NCBI GenBank assembly: GCA_002408205.1
Contig: DHQY01000014.1
Location: 117,895 to 181,894, forward strand
DNA: 64,000 nt
Source: Bacteroidales bacterium UBA5326
Lineage (GTDB): Bacteria > Bacteroidota > Bacteroidia > Bacteroidales > UBA932
Reading direction: 5' to 3'
A program made the translations under genes and the position numbers. This document shows, in pieces, positions 1 to 9,478 of the stretch. The notes under the pieces are model-generated. The model searched no databases and was not told the origin of the DNA. It saw only the letters and a program-made list of their open reading frames with translations. Numbering within the stretch: the stretch's first letter is position 1; each line of letters starts with the position of its first letter.

Positions 1-27
1 CTCTAAACCAGCTGAGCTAACAACTCC
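1..27 (-). tRNA. tRNA, 3' part cut off by window edge
   Basis: Read on the minus strand, the first 27 bases begin GGAGTTG (5' acceptor strand) and continue with TTAGCTCAGCTGGTTTAGAG, a standard tRNA D-arm. The anticodon lies outside the window, so the amino acid cannot be assigned. A TAACTTTG -7 promoter element lies 8 bases upstream of the 5' end, as expected for a directly transcribed tRNA gene. Confidence 0.85.
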
Positions 28-35
28 GATTTTGG

Positions 36-43
36 CAAAGTTA
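36..43 (-). promoter_or_regulatory. Bacteroidetes -7 element of the partial tRNA
   Basis: On the minus strand this reads TAACTTTG, an exact match to TAnnTTTG. It ends 8 bases before the tRNA 5' end. No clear TTG -33 element is seen upstream. Confidence 0.55.
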
Positions 44-50
44 CAAAAAA

Positions 51-1520
51 TTAAAGTGATTCATAGCCCACCTGCTCTTTATCCATGGCGTTGGCTTTTC
101 TTTCCAGCTGCCTGAGATCGAGTCTGACCGGTCCGCTGACAAACTCGGGGCAATTATAGGAATAGATCAAACGGTCATAAAATTGCTGCGGATTGCGTTG
201 TGGAAGCATAAACGGTTTACCCGTGATCCCGTTGGAGGATACATGGGCAAAATAAGGATGTACAAAAAGTCCGTCACGTCTGCGGCTGGCAAAAACAACC
301 CAGCGTGAATTGGAGCTCCAGCTATGATAACTTTCCACATCGTTGCTGTTGATAGCCTGCGGTATATGCCACTCCATGGTCTCCATATTGAGCAGGGCCA
401 GATCGGCTTCCCGGTGATTGATGGGGAATGTTCCGTAATCCATAATAGAAAACATTATATACCTGCCGTCACAGGAAGGAACAGGCATGGCTATGCTTTT
501 GCCCAGCGCAACGGCGTCTATCACGGTCTCTATTTCCGTACCAAAAGTTCCATCCTGGGGATTAAATGAAATGCGGCATAAATTATATCTCAATTTTTTA
601 TAATCTGCCGGCATATTCATTGCCGGAGCCGAACAGAAATACAATATGCGGCCGTCTGCGGAAAACACCGGATAGGTTTCGTGGTCTTCAGTTGTCAACA
701 AGCCGGTATCAATCACTTTATTGCGCTGGACATCGTAGACCACAATATCTGCCACCCGGTCAAAGACTTCCACACGGTCTTCGCGGGTCACATGAAAAGA
801 CTGAAAAGTACGGTTAATGGAAAACACTATATATTTTCCGGAAGGGTGCCAGCAGGGATATGAAAAGGCCCCTGCCGTGGAATCTGTTTTGGTTTCTAGA
901 TACCTGAGTATTCCGTTTTGTTGCAAAACGGTTCCGCCCTTCTCGCCCCTCACATGCAGCACAAAAGAATCCGGACTGGCCTGCCTGAATGAATGACAGT
1001 TTACACAGGTCTGGGGAATAAGCGTATTCTCATATACAGGTTTCTGTCTGAAAGAAGAAAGCTCACGTTCATAAATGCCCATTTTGCTGTATACTTCATA
1101 TCCCGGGGCAATATGCCTGAAAACAATCCCGTAATCTATGGAATCATCGCTTACATAAACCGGAAAAGGCCTGAAAACGATCCGTTTCCCGTTATGACGC
1201 ACAGATACCGTGATAAGCAGACTATCTCCTGAATTGGCCTTCAGCAGAGCGGACCATTTTTTTAAAGGGAAACGTACCGTTTTATCCCCCGAAGAACAAT
1301 GCAACGTATCGCCGTTGGTTCCGGCAACGACAGCCGTAACTCTGTCTGCACCGCGTTCGGTAACATCAAAATTCAGAGGAGCTATATTAACCGGAATCGT
1401 CACCCCAATATAATCGGGGAAAATAGCAGGATACCCGCAGGAAACCGTACCGTTCTCCGGGGATGGTTTGCAGGCTAGAGCCAGTAATAAAACAACAAAA
1501 CCTGTAAAACATCTTCTCAT
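51..1520 (-). CDS. PD40/TolB-like beta-propeller lipoprotein with one CxxCH motif
   Basis: This 489-residue protein is a predicted lipoprotein (hydrophobic signal with lipobox LALAC, Cys17). The middle holds a CVNCH motif (Cys172, Cys175, His176), the signature of covalent c-type haem attachment, and the C-terminal half has repeats such as YIVFSINR and ILYFCSA typical of WD40-like PD40/TolB propellers. The ATG at 1520 was chosen over an upstream codon because it overlaps the stop of the preceding DUF6057 gene as ATGA, implying translational coupling. Function is unknown. A periplasmic or outer-membrane monohaem protein is an inference from the motif; a structural Cys/His cluster is the alternative. 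Confidence 0.75.
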   Translation of the reverse strand: MRRCFTGFVVLLLALACKPSPENGTVSCGYPAIFPDYIGVTIPVNIAPLNFDVTERGADRVTAVVAGTNGDTLHCSSGDKTVRFPLKKWSALLKANSGDSLLITVSVRHNGKRIVFRPFPVYVSDDSIDYGIVFRHIAPGYEVYSKMGIYERELSSFRQKPVYENTLIPQTCVNCHSFRQASPDSFVLHVRGEKGGTVLQQNGILRYLETKTDSTAGAFSYPCWHPSGKYIVFSINRTFQSFHVTREDRVEVFDRVADIVVYDVQRNKVIDTGLLTTEDHETYPVFSADGRILYFCSAPAMNMPADYKKLRYNLCRISFNPQDGTFGTEIETVIDAVALGKSIAMPVPSCDGRYIMFSIMDYGTFPINHREADLALLNMETMEWHIPQAINSNDVESYHSWSSNSRWVVFASRRRDGLFVHPYFAHVSSNGITGKPFMLPQRNPQQFYDRLIYSYNCPEFVSGPVRLDLRQLERKANAMDKEQVGYESL

Positions 1521-3283
1521 GGCCTGGGATTTTTTGTGAAAAAGACATAATACCAATACGTATTACCGTATTCTTTTCTGAGAAGCTTAGCCGGGTCGGA
1601 CGACGTATATTGTGCATAGGATGCGGCGAATTTCCCAATCCTTGTTTGTATTTCTTCCGATATATTCCACGGAACCTGCCTGAAATTTTCGTTATGCTGT
1701 ACCCAGTATAAAGCCAGGGCCTGCTGATATAACACGGGGATCGTACCGCCAAAAGAAGCTGATTCCCTGTTGAATGCAGCAACAAAGCCTTCGAGATCCC
1801 TGGCCAGTAACAGGTATGAAAACAAATAATCCCGGGCTGTCAGGTTCTGACTGTTTTGACAGCAAAGGATCTCCAGCATGGTATGCATTCCGTCCGGGCT
1901 GAATAGCATTTCATCGCGGTACCTGAACCGTCTGGCCTGACCCCAAACGGGATGTTTATCAATCCGCTCCCCGTTGTCCAGAAAGTTTTGAGCCTTTCCG
2001 GCCCATTGGGCATAAAACAAAGTCTGCCTGAGAAATTTCAGATAAAGGCCGGCCACCCCGTATTGCCCGTTAATGAGGTTTGTCTCGGCCAAACGTTTAT
2101 AGCATCGGGCACTTTTTTGAAAATCGGGAATGGCTTCCATGGCATCGAACGTATAGCGTTGCGCCGAGTTGACCATTCCCAGATGGAAAAACACTTCCGA
2201 GGTGATAAGCGGCGAAACAAAGTCCCTCCGGTATGGAGGGAACAAGCCTTCCACACCTGTCTGAGTATAGCGGAAGAGGTCCTCTCCCATTTTCCCGGTT
2301 TTTGCCAGTGCCAGATTAACGGCCGATAACTCCAGGTCCGAAGCTGGCGCTTTGCTTCCTGCCAATTTCAATACCTTTTGCCAGTTTTCTGTTCTCACAT
2401 GATAATCATAAGCAAATGCTCTCTCTTTATCCCGGTCGGTAAAAAAATATAATCCGGCAAAAGCCAATGCACCGGTCAGGGCGGCTCCCAAAACAGAGAC
2501 AAGCAGGCGGGTCCTTTTCTCTCTTCCGGCTGGAAATACAAGATATATCAAGAGTACGGCAACAGGTACTGCCCAGGCAACATACTGAAAGTAAAACGGA
2601 TAATAATAATACCTGTAATAATCAATACCCAGGATTAGTTTTGGCAGGGGATATTGTAGAAAAGAACTTGTAAGCATAGGATATGAAAACGCCAGGGCCA
2701 AAGCTGCCAGTACATGCAGCAGCAGGTTAATTTTTCTGATCTTGTCCCGGTCCAGGGACCATTTGATGATAACCAGCATGACGGCATAAAGAATGGAAAC
2801 GCCCCCCGCAATCCAGTACAGAAAAGGAAGAGTAAGAAAATAACAGAGCGTACGCCGTTGAGATGTGCCGTTGACGGGATACAGCGTTACCGCAATAAGA
2901 GTGATCAGGACAGAGACAACGGACGCTATCATATAATTTTCATTCAGCAGCAATATCCAAAGCGAAACGGGCAACAGGTAAGATAAAGGGATCCATGCCG
3001 GTTTATTATCCAGAGAAAGAAGAATTTTTTGAAAAACCTGTTGAACGGCAACAAGGAGTAAGGCAATGACAACAGCTCCCGCCCACGAATAATAAAAGAA
3101 TTGTGTTAAAAACCGCGCCAGCCAGACCGCAATACCTCCGGGGCGTACCGCCAGTTCCAGAAAATAGTCAAAAGAAAACAGGAACAGTTGGTACTGTTCA
3201 TGGAAATGAATATGAAACGGATAGCATAAAAGAAAAAACAAAAACACGGCTATCCCCAAAATCACCGGACCAATTCTGCGCAT
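1517..3283 (-). CDS. DUF6057 family integral membrane protein
   Basis: This 588-residue protein has many hydrophobic segments in its first ~290 residues (for example an early stretch ending FLFFLLCYPF) and a soluble helical C-terminal half. I recognise it as resembling DUF6057, a Bacteroidetes family without known function. It overlaps the following lipoprotein gene by four bases (ATGA), so the two products probably act together at the cell envelope. It is divergent from the dipeptidase gene. A TAACTTTG -7 element ends only four bases before its ATG, so the transcript may be leaderless. Confidence 0.7.
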   Translation of the reverse strand: MRRIGPVILGIAVFLFFLLCYPFHIHFHEQYQLFLFSFDYFLELAVRPGGIAVWLARFLTQFFYYSWAGAVVIALLLVAVQQVFQKILLSLDNKPAWIPLSYLLPVSLWILLLNENYMIASVVSVLITLIAVTLYPVNGTSQRRTLCYFLTLPFLYWIAGGVSILYAVMLVIIKWSLDRDKIRKINLLLHVLAALALAFSYPMLTSSFLQYPLPKLILGIDYYRYYYYPFYFQYVAWAVPVAVLLIYLVFPAGREKRTRLLVSVLGAALTGALAFAGLYFFTDRDKERAFAYDYHVRTENWQKVLKLAGSKAPASDLELSAVNLALAKTGKMGEDLFRYTQTGVEGLFPPYRRDFVSPLITSEVFFHLGMVNSAQRYTFDAMEAIPDFQKSARCYKRLAETNLINGQYGVAGLYLKFLRQTLFYAQWAGKAQNFLDNGERIDKHPVWGQARRFRYRDEMLFSPDGMHTMLEILCCQNSQNLTARDYLFSYLLLARDLEGFVAAFNRESASFGGTIPVLYQQALALYWVQHNENFRQVPWNISEEIQTRIGKFAASYAQYTSSDPAKLLRKEYGNTYWYYVFFTKNPRP

Positions 3284-3287
3284 AAAA

Positions 3288-3295
3288 CAAAGTTA
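3288..3295 (-). promoter_or_regulatory. -7 element of the DUF6057 operon, possibly leaderless
   Basis: Minus-strand TAACTTTG matches TAnnTTTG exactly. Only four bases separate it from the ATG at 3283, so transcription would be expected to start at or next to the start codon. The -33 region is weak (no TTG at the usual spacing). Confidence 0.45.
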
Positions 3296-3299
3296 TTAT

Positions 3300-3307
3300 T
3301 AATTTTG
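3300..3307 (+). promoter_or_regulatory. -7 element of the dipeptidase operon
   Basis: TAATTTTG matches TAnnTTTG and lies 21 bases before the ATG at 3329. It sits back to back with the divergent element at 3288-3295. Confidence 0.5.
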
Positions 3308-3328
3308 TTGACAGACAGAATCCTTGTT

Positions 3329-4969
3329 ATGAAAAAAAACATTCTTTTCCTTTCTTTTCTTCTTGCAGCCGGACTGTGGCAAAACAGTTCTGCCTGCACC
3401 GTTATCATTGCCGGTAAAAAAGCCACGGCAGACGGCAGCGTACTAAATTCACATACAGATTGCGGACCCGATAACCGCATACGGATCATCCCGGGACGTA
3501 CCTTCCCCAAAGGAAGTCTTGCGCCCGTATATTGGGGTCTGCTTGACAATATCCGCCCCGTTAATGATTTTGGGGAGATTCTGGGATATATACCTCAGGT
3601 TGAAAAAACCTTTACGTATTTCCATTCTGCCTATTCGCAAATAAATGAACACCAGCTGTGTATAGGAGAAAGTACCACAAATCAGAGACCTGAGCTCCAA
3701 CTCACCAAAGGAGAAGGCGATCAGATCATGACCATAGAGCAGGCGCAGGCGTTTGCCCTGCAACGTTGCAAGACCGCCCGCCAGGCACTCGAATTCATTA
3801 CCGGGCTTATGGAAGAATACGGATTTCTGCCTTCCTGCGGCGAAGATCCCGAACTCGTTACCCTGGCCGATCCCAATGAAGTCTGGGTACTTGAATTTTT
3901 TTCCGTAGGAAAGGGCTGGAAAAAAGACAGCGGTAAACCGGGCTGTATCTGGGCCGCCCGAAGACTGCCCGACGACCACGTAGCCGTCATTTCCAATTGG
4001 AGCGTAATAGAGGAAATTGACCTGTCCAAACCGGACGAATATAAAGCCTCTTCAAACTATATGAGCGTTGCCGTTGAAAACGGCTGGTACGATCCCAACG
4101 GCACCATGCCGTTTATCTGGAGTAACGCCTACGCCGGCATTACCCCGCGTGAAGCCCATACACACCGGCAATGGTTGTTCAATGCGCTCTATAACCCCGG
4201 TCTGCCTGAACTGCCCCAGCGCTGGACGACCAATCCTTACCAAAACCTGAACCAGTACGGTCAGACGGTGGAACCAATTGGCATGTATCCTTTCTCTTTC
4301 AAACCCAATAAACTGTTTACCATAAAAGATATCATGGAATTCCAGCGCAGCACGTTCACCGGTACCATATACGATAAGGAAAACGATGCGGTATGGTATA
4401 TAATCGGGCCCGAAGGGACCATTGAAAAAAGCAGGCTGGCCACTCCTTTCCCGAATGCCGATCTTCAGAAATTGCTCAAAACGAACAGAAGGCGCCTTGT
4501 ATCACGTGTAGACGGAGAATACGGATTCTGTGCCCAGCTGCGCGGCTGGCTTCCTAACGGGATAGGCGGTATCTATTGGGTATTCGTTGACAACGCCTAT
4601 ACATCGCCCTATATTCCGTTCTTCACGGGCATGACAAGAACACCCGACGTATATATGGAGTACAACCCCAATGAATATTCAGACACATCGGTTCGCTGGG
4701 CCGTCGATGTCATTGATAACTTGCTGAACATGTGTTACCAGGAGGCAAAAAAAGACCTGGTGGCATTCAGAGCACCCATGGAAGAAGATTTTTTCAGACA
4801 GAACGAGGTTATTGAACAGGAATACCTGAAACTGTACCGGAAACAACCGGAAAAGGCAGCCGCTCTGCTGGACGACTATGCAGCCCGGTGTGCCGGCCGG
4901 ATTATGACAACATACCGGGACCTTAGAAACACTCTTTTTGTAAAATACACCAACAATAAACTCAGATAA
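3329..4969 (+). CDS. C69 family dipeptidase, exported
   Basis: This 546-residue protein resembles peptidase family C69 (PepD-like dipeptidases of the N-terminal nucleophile class). After a signal peptide of about 22 residues the sequence begins CTVIIAGKKATADGS; Cys23 should become the N-terminal catalytic nucleophile on cleavage, and ADGS is typical of the family. It should cleave dipeptides in the periplasm. The ATG at 3329 is preferred over an upstream start because it directly precedes the Lys-rich signal peptide. It is the first gene of a three-gene operon with the oxidoreductase and DUF1080 genes (gaps 11 and 10 bases). Confidence 0.85.
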   Translation: MKKNILFLSFLLAAGLWQNSSACTVIIAGKKATADGSVLNSHTDCGPDNRIRIIPGRTFPKGSLAPVYWGLLDNIRPVNDFGEILGYIPQVEKTFTYFHSAYSQINEHQLCIGESTTNQRPELQLTKGEGDQIMTIEQAQAFALQRCKTARQALEFITGLMEEYGFLPSCGEDPELVTLADPNEVWVLEFFSVGKGWKKDSGKPGCIWAARRLPDDHVAVISNWSVIEEIDLSKPDEYKASSNYMSVAVENGWYDPNGTMPFIWSNAYAGITPREAHTHRQWLFNALYNPGLPELPQRWTTNPYQNLNQYGQTVEPIGMYPFSFKPNKLFTIKDIMEFQRSTFTGTIYDKENDAVWYIIGPEGTIEKSRLATPFPNADLQKLLKTNRRRLVSRVDGEYGFCAQLRGWLPNGIGGIYWVFVDNAYTSPYIPFFTGMTRTPDVYMEYNPNEYSDTSVRWAVDVIDNLLNMCYQEAKKDLVAFRAPMEEDFFRQNEVIEQEYLKLYRKQPEKAAALLDDYAARCAGRIMTTYRDLRNTLFVKYTNNKLR

Positions 4970-4980
4970 TCAATAATAAA

Positions 4981-6240
4981 ATGAGCCTGAACAGAAGGAA
5001 TTTTCTGAAAGCAGCAGGCGGGCTTGCTGCATTAACCATTGTTCCCCGCCGGGTTCTCGGCGGAAACGGATTTATCGCACCCAGTGACCAGCTCACGAAA
5101 GGGATCATTGGAGTGGGATCTATGGGCCGGGGACATTACAAATACGCGGGTGCACGTCTTGTTGCCGTATGCGATGTAGATAAACTCCATCTGGAAGCTG
5201 CCGTAAAAGCGGCTCCCGATAAAGTGAAATCCTGTGAAAACTTTATGGACCTGATCCACGATCCCAATGTAGACGTGGTACACATTGCCACTCCGCCGCA
5301 CTGGCATGGCATTATGGCAGCAGAAGCGGCACGTGCCGGTAAAGACATCTGGTGTGAGAAACCCATGACACGTACAATTGGCGAGGGGAAAAAAGTAATG
5401 GAAGCCGTCAAAAGAAACGGCAGGATATTTCGCCTGAATACCTGGTTCCGCTTTACCGACACTTTTTATGGTCTGGGAACTACCGTGGAACCGCTTAAAA
5501 AGCTCGTACAAAGCGGGATGCTGGGCTGGCCTCTGAAAGTCACCATTTCTAAGCATACGGGGTTCGACTGGAAATTTTACTGGACCGGAAAAGAAACTCT
5601 GATTCCCGAACCCGTTCCGGCCCATTTGAATTACGATATGTGGCTTGGACCGGCTCCGTACAAACCTTATAACCCGCACCGGGTACACCAGACGTTCCGC
5701 GGATACTGGGATTACGACGGAGGAGGTCTGTGTGATATGGGACAGCATTATATGGACCCGGTTCAGTACTTCCTGGACAAAGACAACGAAAGCCCGGTAA
5801 AGGTCGAGATTGACGCTCCGCAACAGCATCACGATGCCGTGGGAACCTGGCGGAGCATAACCTACACCTATGCAGACGGTTGTCAGATTGTCCTGTGGGG
5901 AGATGATTTCGGAGATCCCAAAACACCTTACATAGCAGGTCCCAAAGGGAACGTGTACCGCGAATTCGTGTGTGACATTCCCGACTGGCAGCTCAAACTG
6001 GCCGATCTGCCCGATCCTGCACCTCAAAACACCGATTTTATAGAATGTATCCGTACACGCCAACCGTTTGCCCTGAACGAGACGAACGGGTTCCGCAGTT
6101 GTACGCTTGTAAACATGGGCGCAGTAGCTCTCCGGCTTAACCGTACACTGCATTTTGACTCAGATAAACTCGAATTCATTAACGACCCGGCTGCCAACCG
6201 CCTTTTGGATCAACCCATGCGCGGACCGTGGAAAATTTAA
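4981..6240 (+). CDS. Gfo/Idh/MocA family oxidoreductase, Tat-exported
   Basis: This 419-residue NAD(P)-dependent sugar dehydrogenase-like protein starts with a twin-arginine signal (NRRNFLKAAGG), so it should be exported folded with its cofactor. A Rossmann motif follows (GIIGVGSMGRGHY), then the family's EKP motif in CEKPMTRTIGEG and a conserved CDMGQHYMDPVQYF segment near the substrate site. Family members oxidise or reduce sugars, often at C3. It lies 10 bases before a DUF1080 (3-keto-disaccharide hydrolase) gene, suggesting that it makes or consumes 3-keto sugars in the periplasm. The substrate is not deducible. Confidence 0.85.
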   Translation: MSLNRRNFLKAAGGLAALTIVPRRVLGGNGFIAPSDQLTKGIIGVGSMGRGHYKYAGARLVAVCDVDKLHLEAAVKAAPDKVKSCENFMDLIHDPNVDVVHIATPPHWHGIMAAEAARAGKDIWCEKPMTRTIGEGKKVMEAVKRNGRIFRLNTWFRFTDTFYGLGTTVEPLKKLVQSGMLGWPLKVTISKHTGFDWKFYWTGKETLIPEPVPAHLNYDMWLGPAPYKPYNPHRVHQTFRGYWDYDGGGLCDMGQHYMDPVQYFLDKDNESPVKVEIDAPQQHHDAVGTWRSITYTYADGCQIVLWGDDFGDPKTPYIAGPKGNVYREFVCDIPDWQLKLADLPDPAPQNTDFIECIRTRQPFALNETNGFRSCTLVNMGAVALRLNRTLHFDSDKLEFINDPAANRLLDQPMRGPWKI

Positions 6241-6250
6241 GATTGATAGT

Positions 6251-9200
6251 ATGAAACGAATTATATTTACATGTATTACCGGATTGGCCCTTCTCCTTTC
6301 CTTATCCCTTAACGGGCAGGACGCCGGCAGAACCGCCGCCACCAAGATAGGCGATGCCTTAAACCAATTACCGGCGCAGAATGAAGCTCTTTTTGCCCGC
6401 CTTATGGAAGATCTGCTCTCTACCGGAGAAGAAGGCATTCTCTTGCTGGCAGACAAAATGAAACCTGCCGGAGAAACACCTCCTTCTGTAGAATATGCGT
6501 TGGATGGCATAGTCCAGTACGTTACCAGGCCCGACACAAAAGAAGAGATACGGGAAATGGTTGCCCGTGCCTGTGCAGCGGCTCTTGAACGCGTACCGGA
6601 GACATATAATAAAGCTTTTTTCATACGCGAGTTACAGTTTCTGGGAAGGTCCTCGAGCCTTGAGACCCTGGCTCCTTATGTATTTTCTGCTGAGCTTTCC
6701 GTACCGGCTATCGAGGCGATTACCGCCATTGGAGGGACAGATGCCGTTACGATTCTGCTGAGCGCACCACAATCCGAACAAAGCATCTCGGGTCTGGGAC
6801 GTCTGGGATCTGCGCTTGCAGAAAAAACACTGGCGCAAACGGCCCAGTACGGAAGTCCGAATCTGAGGTCCGTCGCCTATAATGCGCTGGCTCAATGCGG
6901 AACAATGGCCTCTATGCAGGTAATGCAGGAAGGCCCGGTGGAAGATTATCTCACATTCCTGCGTAATAACATAGAAAACGGCGCCGACAAGCAAATTGCC
7001 AAAGCAGCCCGCAAGATTTTGAAAAACGCCAATGATTCGCAAACCCGCTGCGCTGCGCTGGGCTTATTGCTCTGCATCCGGGGCGAACTGGAGATCAAAA
7101 CCATTCTGGCTGCTCTCGATGATCCCGACCGGGCATACCGCCGGAGAGCACTGGAAGAAACATCCCGCTTTGTTTCACCTCTGGTAAATACACCTATAAT
7201 CAAAAAAATGGAAAAGCTGAACAACGAGGCACTCGCCGATGTGCTTTTCTGGCTGGGTGAACAACGGGATCCGGCCCTTCTGCCTTATATTTGGGCCTGT
7301 CTGGACCATCCCGATACAGAAGTTGCGCGGGTTTGTGCCGGAGCAATGGTTCTGACGGGAGGTGAGGAGGTAAATCAAAGACTGGCCTCACAGATGACGG
7401 GAGCAGATCCCGTCAGAATTACAATAGCCGGACAGGCATTACTCTCCTGTAAGGGAGACGTTGCCGGTACCCTTGCCTCTGTATTTTCCAAGGCATCGCC
7501 GCAGGGCAAGGCAATGATTCTTCAACTGCTGGCCGCCCGGAAAGCCAGGGCCCATGAAGCCCTTGTCCTCGATCATATCCAGGACAGCGACACCACGGTA
7601 CGCAACGCCGCTCTTCTGGCGCTGTCCGGTACCGCACGTCCGGAGAACCGTGCTCTCTATTTTAACCTGCTGGAAAACGCACCGGCAGAAGACATTCCGG
7701 CTATTCAAAGTGCCGTTATGGCTTCACTCTACGGCCTCGGGCCGGAAGAACAGTGCACCGTACTTACGGCACAACTTCAAAAATCAGCCCCGTCGGTACA
7801 ACAACGCTATTACGGACTTCTGGCACAAACCGGAACGTACCCTGCTGTTGAGCTCCTTGCCGGAATATACCTCGGAATGGAAGACTTTACCTCATACATG
7901 GCCCTTATTAACCAGTGGAATGCACCCGGAGAACAAAAGCTGCTGTACCTGAGAAAAGCCCTCGATCTGGCCAAAGATCCCAAATCCACAGCTGCTTTGC
8001 TCAGGGAGATATCCGCCACCAACACATTCCAGGGGATTCTGGTTTCGGGACCCTACATGGAATCGCCTCACAATGAGGTGGCATTGGCTGCCGCATTAAG
8101 CGTATATCAGCTGGCCAGCCGGAACAAACATTTTTACGGGCCCGGGGTAAGCGCCTTCATGGAACAGGCCATTCCAATACTTGAGAAAGCCGGATATCCC
8201 GACAGTGTCTATGATATTCAGAATATTCGCAAATACCTGAATGAGGTTAACCCCAACGACGGATTTACCCCATTATTCAATGGAAAAGACCTTGAAGGCT
8301 GGAAAGGCCTTGTGGGTAATCCCGTATCGCGAAGCCAAATGAAACCCCGGGATCTGGAAAAAGCACAAAAAGAAGCCGACAAGCTGGCCTTCAGTCAATG
8401 GATTGTTGAGGACGGAAAACTGGTTTTTCTGGGCAAAGGAGACAACCTCTGTACAAAAAAGGACTTCGGCGATTTTGAGCTGTATGTAGACTGGCTTTTA
8501 TATCCCGAGGGCCCCGAGGCCGATGCCGGTATTTACCTCCGGGGAACGCCCCAGGTGCAGATCTGGGATACCTCCCGCGTGAACGTAGGAGCCCAGGTAG
8601 GGTCCGGAGGACTGTACAACAATCAGAAAAACAAGTCTGTTCCTTTGGTTGTGGCCGATAACCGGCTGGGTGAATGGAACAGTTTCTTCATCCGCATGAC
8701 CGGAGAACGGGTAACCGTTTACCTAAACGGCCAACTTGTAGTAGATAATGTGATAATGGAAAATTATTGGGACAGGAGCCTGCCAATATTCCCTTCCGGA
8801 GCTATTGAACTTCAGGCACACGGCAGCAAGGTGGCCTATCGTGATCTGTACGTTCGCGAGCTGGAACGCCCGGAACCTTTCAGATTGTCTGCCCAGGAAG
8901 AAGCCGAAGGGTTCGAGGTCCTCTTTGACGGGACCACCCTGCACAAATGGACAGGAAACACCACAGACTATATAACGGAAAACGGAACCATAGCCGTCCA
9001 TCCCACCGACCAGGGTTTTGGAGACCTTTATACGGTTAAGGAATATGGCGATTTTATTTTTCGCTTTGAATTCAAGCTCACACCCGGCGCCAACAACGGA
9101 GTGGGCATTCGTACCCCCGGAGAAGGCGACGCCGCCTACGTGGGTATGGAAATCCAGATACTCGATCATTTTAATGAAATCTACCAGCCCTGGCTGCTCG

Positions 9201-9475
9201 ATTACCAACACCACGGATCTGTTTACGGTGTAATCCCCGCCAGGAATCGTAATGCCCTCAAACCTGTCGGAGAGTGGAACCAGGAAGAGATTTATGCAAA
9301 AGGCAACTATATCCGGGTCACGGTCAATGGCGTTGTTGTTACCGAAGGGGATATTTCAACCGGGCCCATAGATAAACGCGAACACCCGGGTCTGAAGAAC
9401 AAATCCGGGAAGATTGGGTTTTTGGGTCACGGATCGGAACTGTGGCTCCGTAATATCCGGATAAAAGAACTGTAA
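6251..9475 (+). CDS. HEAT-repeat protein with two C-terminal DUF1080 domains
   Basis: This 1074-residue exported protein has a signal peptide (about residues 1-20), a long helical region of HEAT-like repeats (about 30-660; for example CLDHPDTEVARVCAGAMVLT), and two DUF1080 jelly-roll domains at about 667-880 and 887-1074. They open with similar motifs, FTPLFNGKDLEGWKG and FEVLFDGTTLHKWTG. DUF1080 is the 3-keto-disaccharide hydrolase family; members cleave glycosides oxidised at C3 and some bind glycans. With the preceding oxidoreductase this suggests oxidative glycoside breakdown in the periplasm. The start at 6251 was chosen because the signal peptide begins there; an upstream in-frame start lies inside the preceding gene. 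Confidence 0.85.
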   Translation: MKRIIFTCITGLALLLSLSLNGQDAGRTAATKIGDALNQLPAQNEALFARLMEDLLSTGEEGILLLADKMKPAGETPPSVEYALDGIVQYVTRPDTKEEIREMVARACAAALERVPETYNKAFFIRELQFLGRSSSLETLAPYVFSAELSVPAIEAITAIGGTDAVTILLSAPQSEQSISGLGRLGSALAEKTLAQTAQYGSPNLRSVAYNALAQCGTMASMQVMQEGPVEDYLTFLRNNIENGADKQIAKAARKILKNANDSQTRCAALGLLLCIRGELEIKTILAALDDPDRAYRRRALEETSRFVSPLVNTPIIKKMEKLNNEALADVLFWLGEQRDPALLPYIWACLDHPDTEVARVCAGAMVLTGGEEVNQRLASQMTGADPVRITIAGQALLSCKGDVAGTLASVFSKASPQGKAMILQLLAARKARAHEALVLDHIQDSDTTVRNAALLALSGTARPENRALYFNLLENAPAEDIPAIQSAVMASLYGLGPEEQCTVLTAQLQKSAPSVQQRYYGLLAQTGTYPAVELLAGIYLGMEDFTSYMALINQWNAPGEQKLLYLRKALDLAKDPKSTAALLREISATNTFQGILVSGPYMESPHNEVALAAALSVYQLASRNKHFYGPGVSAFMEQAIPILEKAGYPDSVYDIQNIRKYLNEVNPNDGFTPLFNGKDLEGWKGLVGNPVSRSQMKPRDLEKAQKEADKLAFSQWIVEDGKLVFLGKGDNLCTKKDFGDFELYVDWLLYPEGPEADAGIYLRGTPQVQIWDTSRVNVGAQVGSGGLYNNQKNKSVPLVVADNRLGEWNSFFIRMTGERVTVYLNGQLVVDNVIMENYWDRSLPIFPSGAIELQAHGSKVAYRDLYVRELERPEPFRLSAQEEAEGFEVLFDGTTLHKWTGNTTDYITENGTIAVHPTDQGFGDLYTVKEYGDFIFRFEFKLTPGANNGVGIRTPGEGDAAYVGMEIQILDHFNEIYQPWLLDYQHHGSVYGVIPARNRNALKPVGEWNQEEIYAKGNYIRVTVNGVVVTEGDISTGPIDKREHPGLKNKSGKIGFLGHGSELWLRNIRIKEL

Positions 9476-9478
9476 TGT

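Noticed and set aside
5032..6153. 373-residue minus-strand open frame
   Set aside because: It lies wholly inside the Gfo/Idh/MocA gene on the other strand; the plus-strand protein has clear family motifs and the minus-strand one has none.
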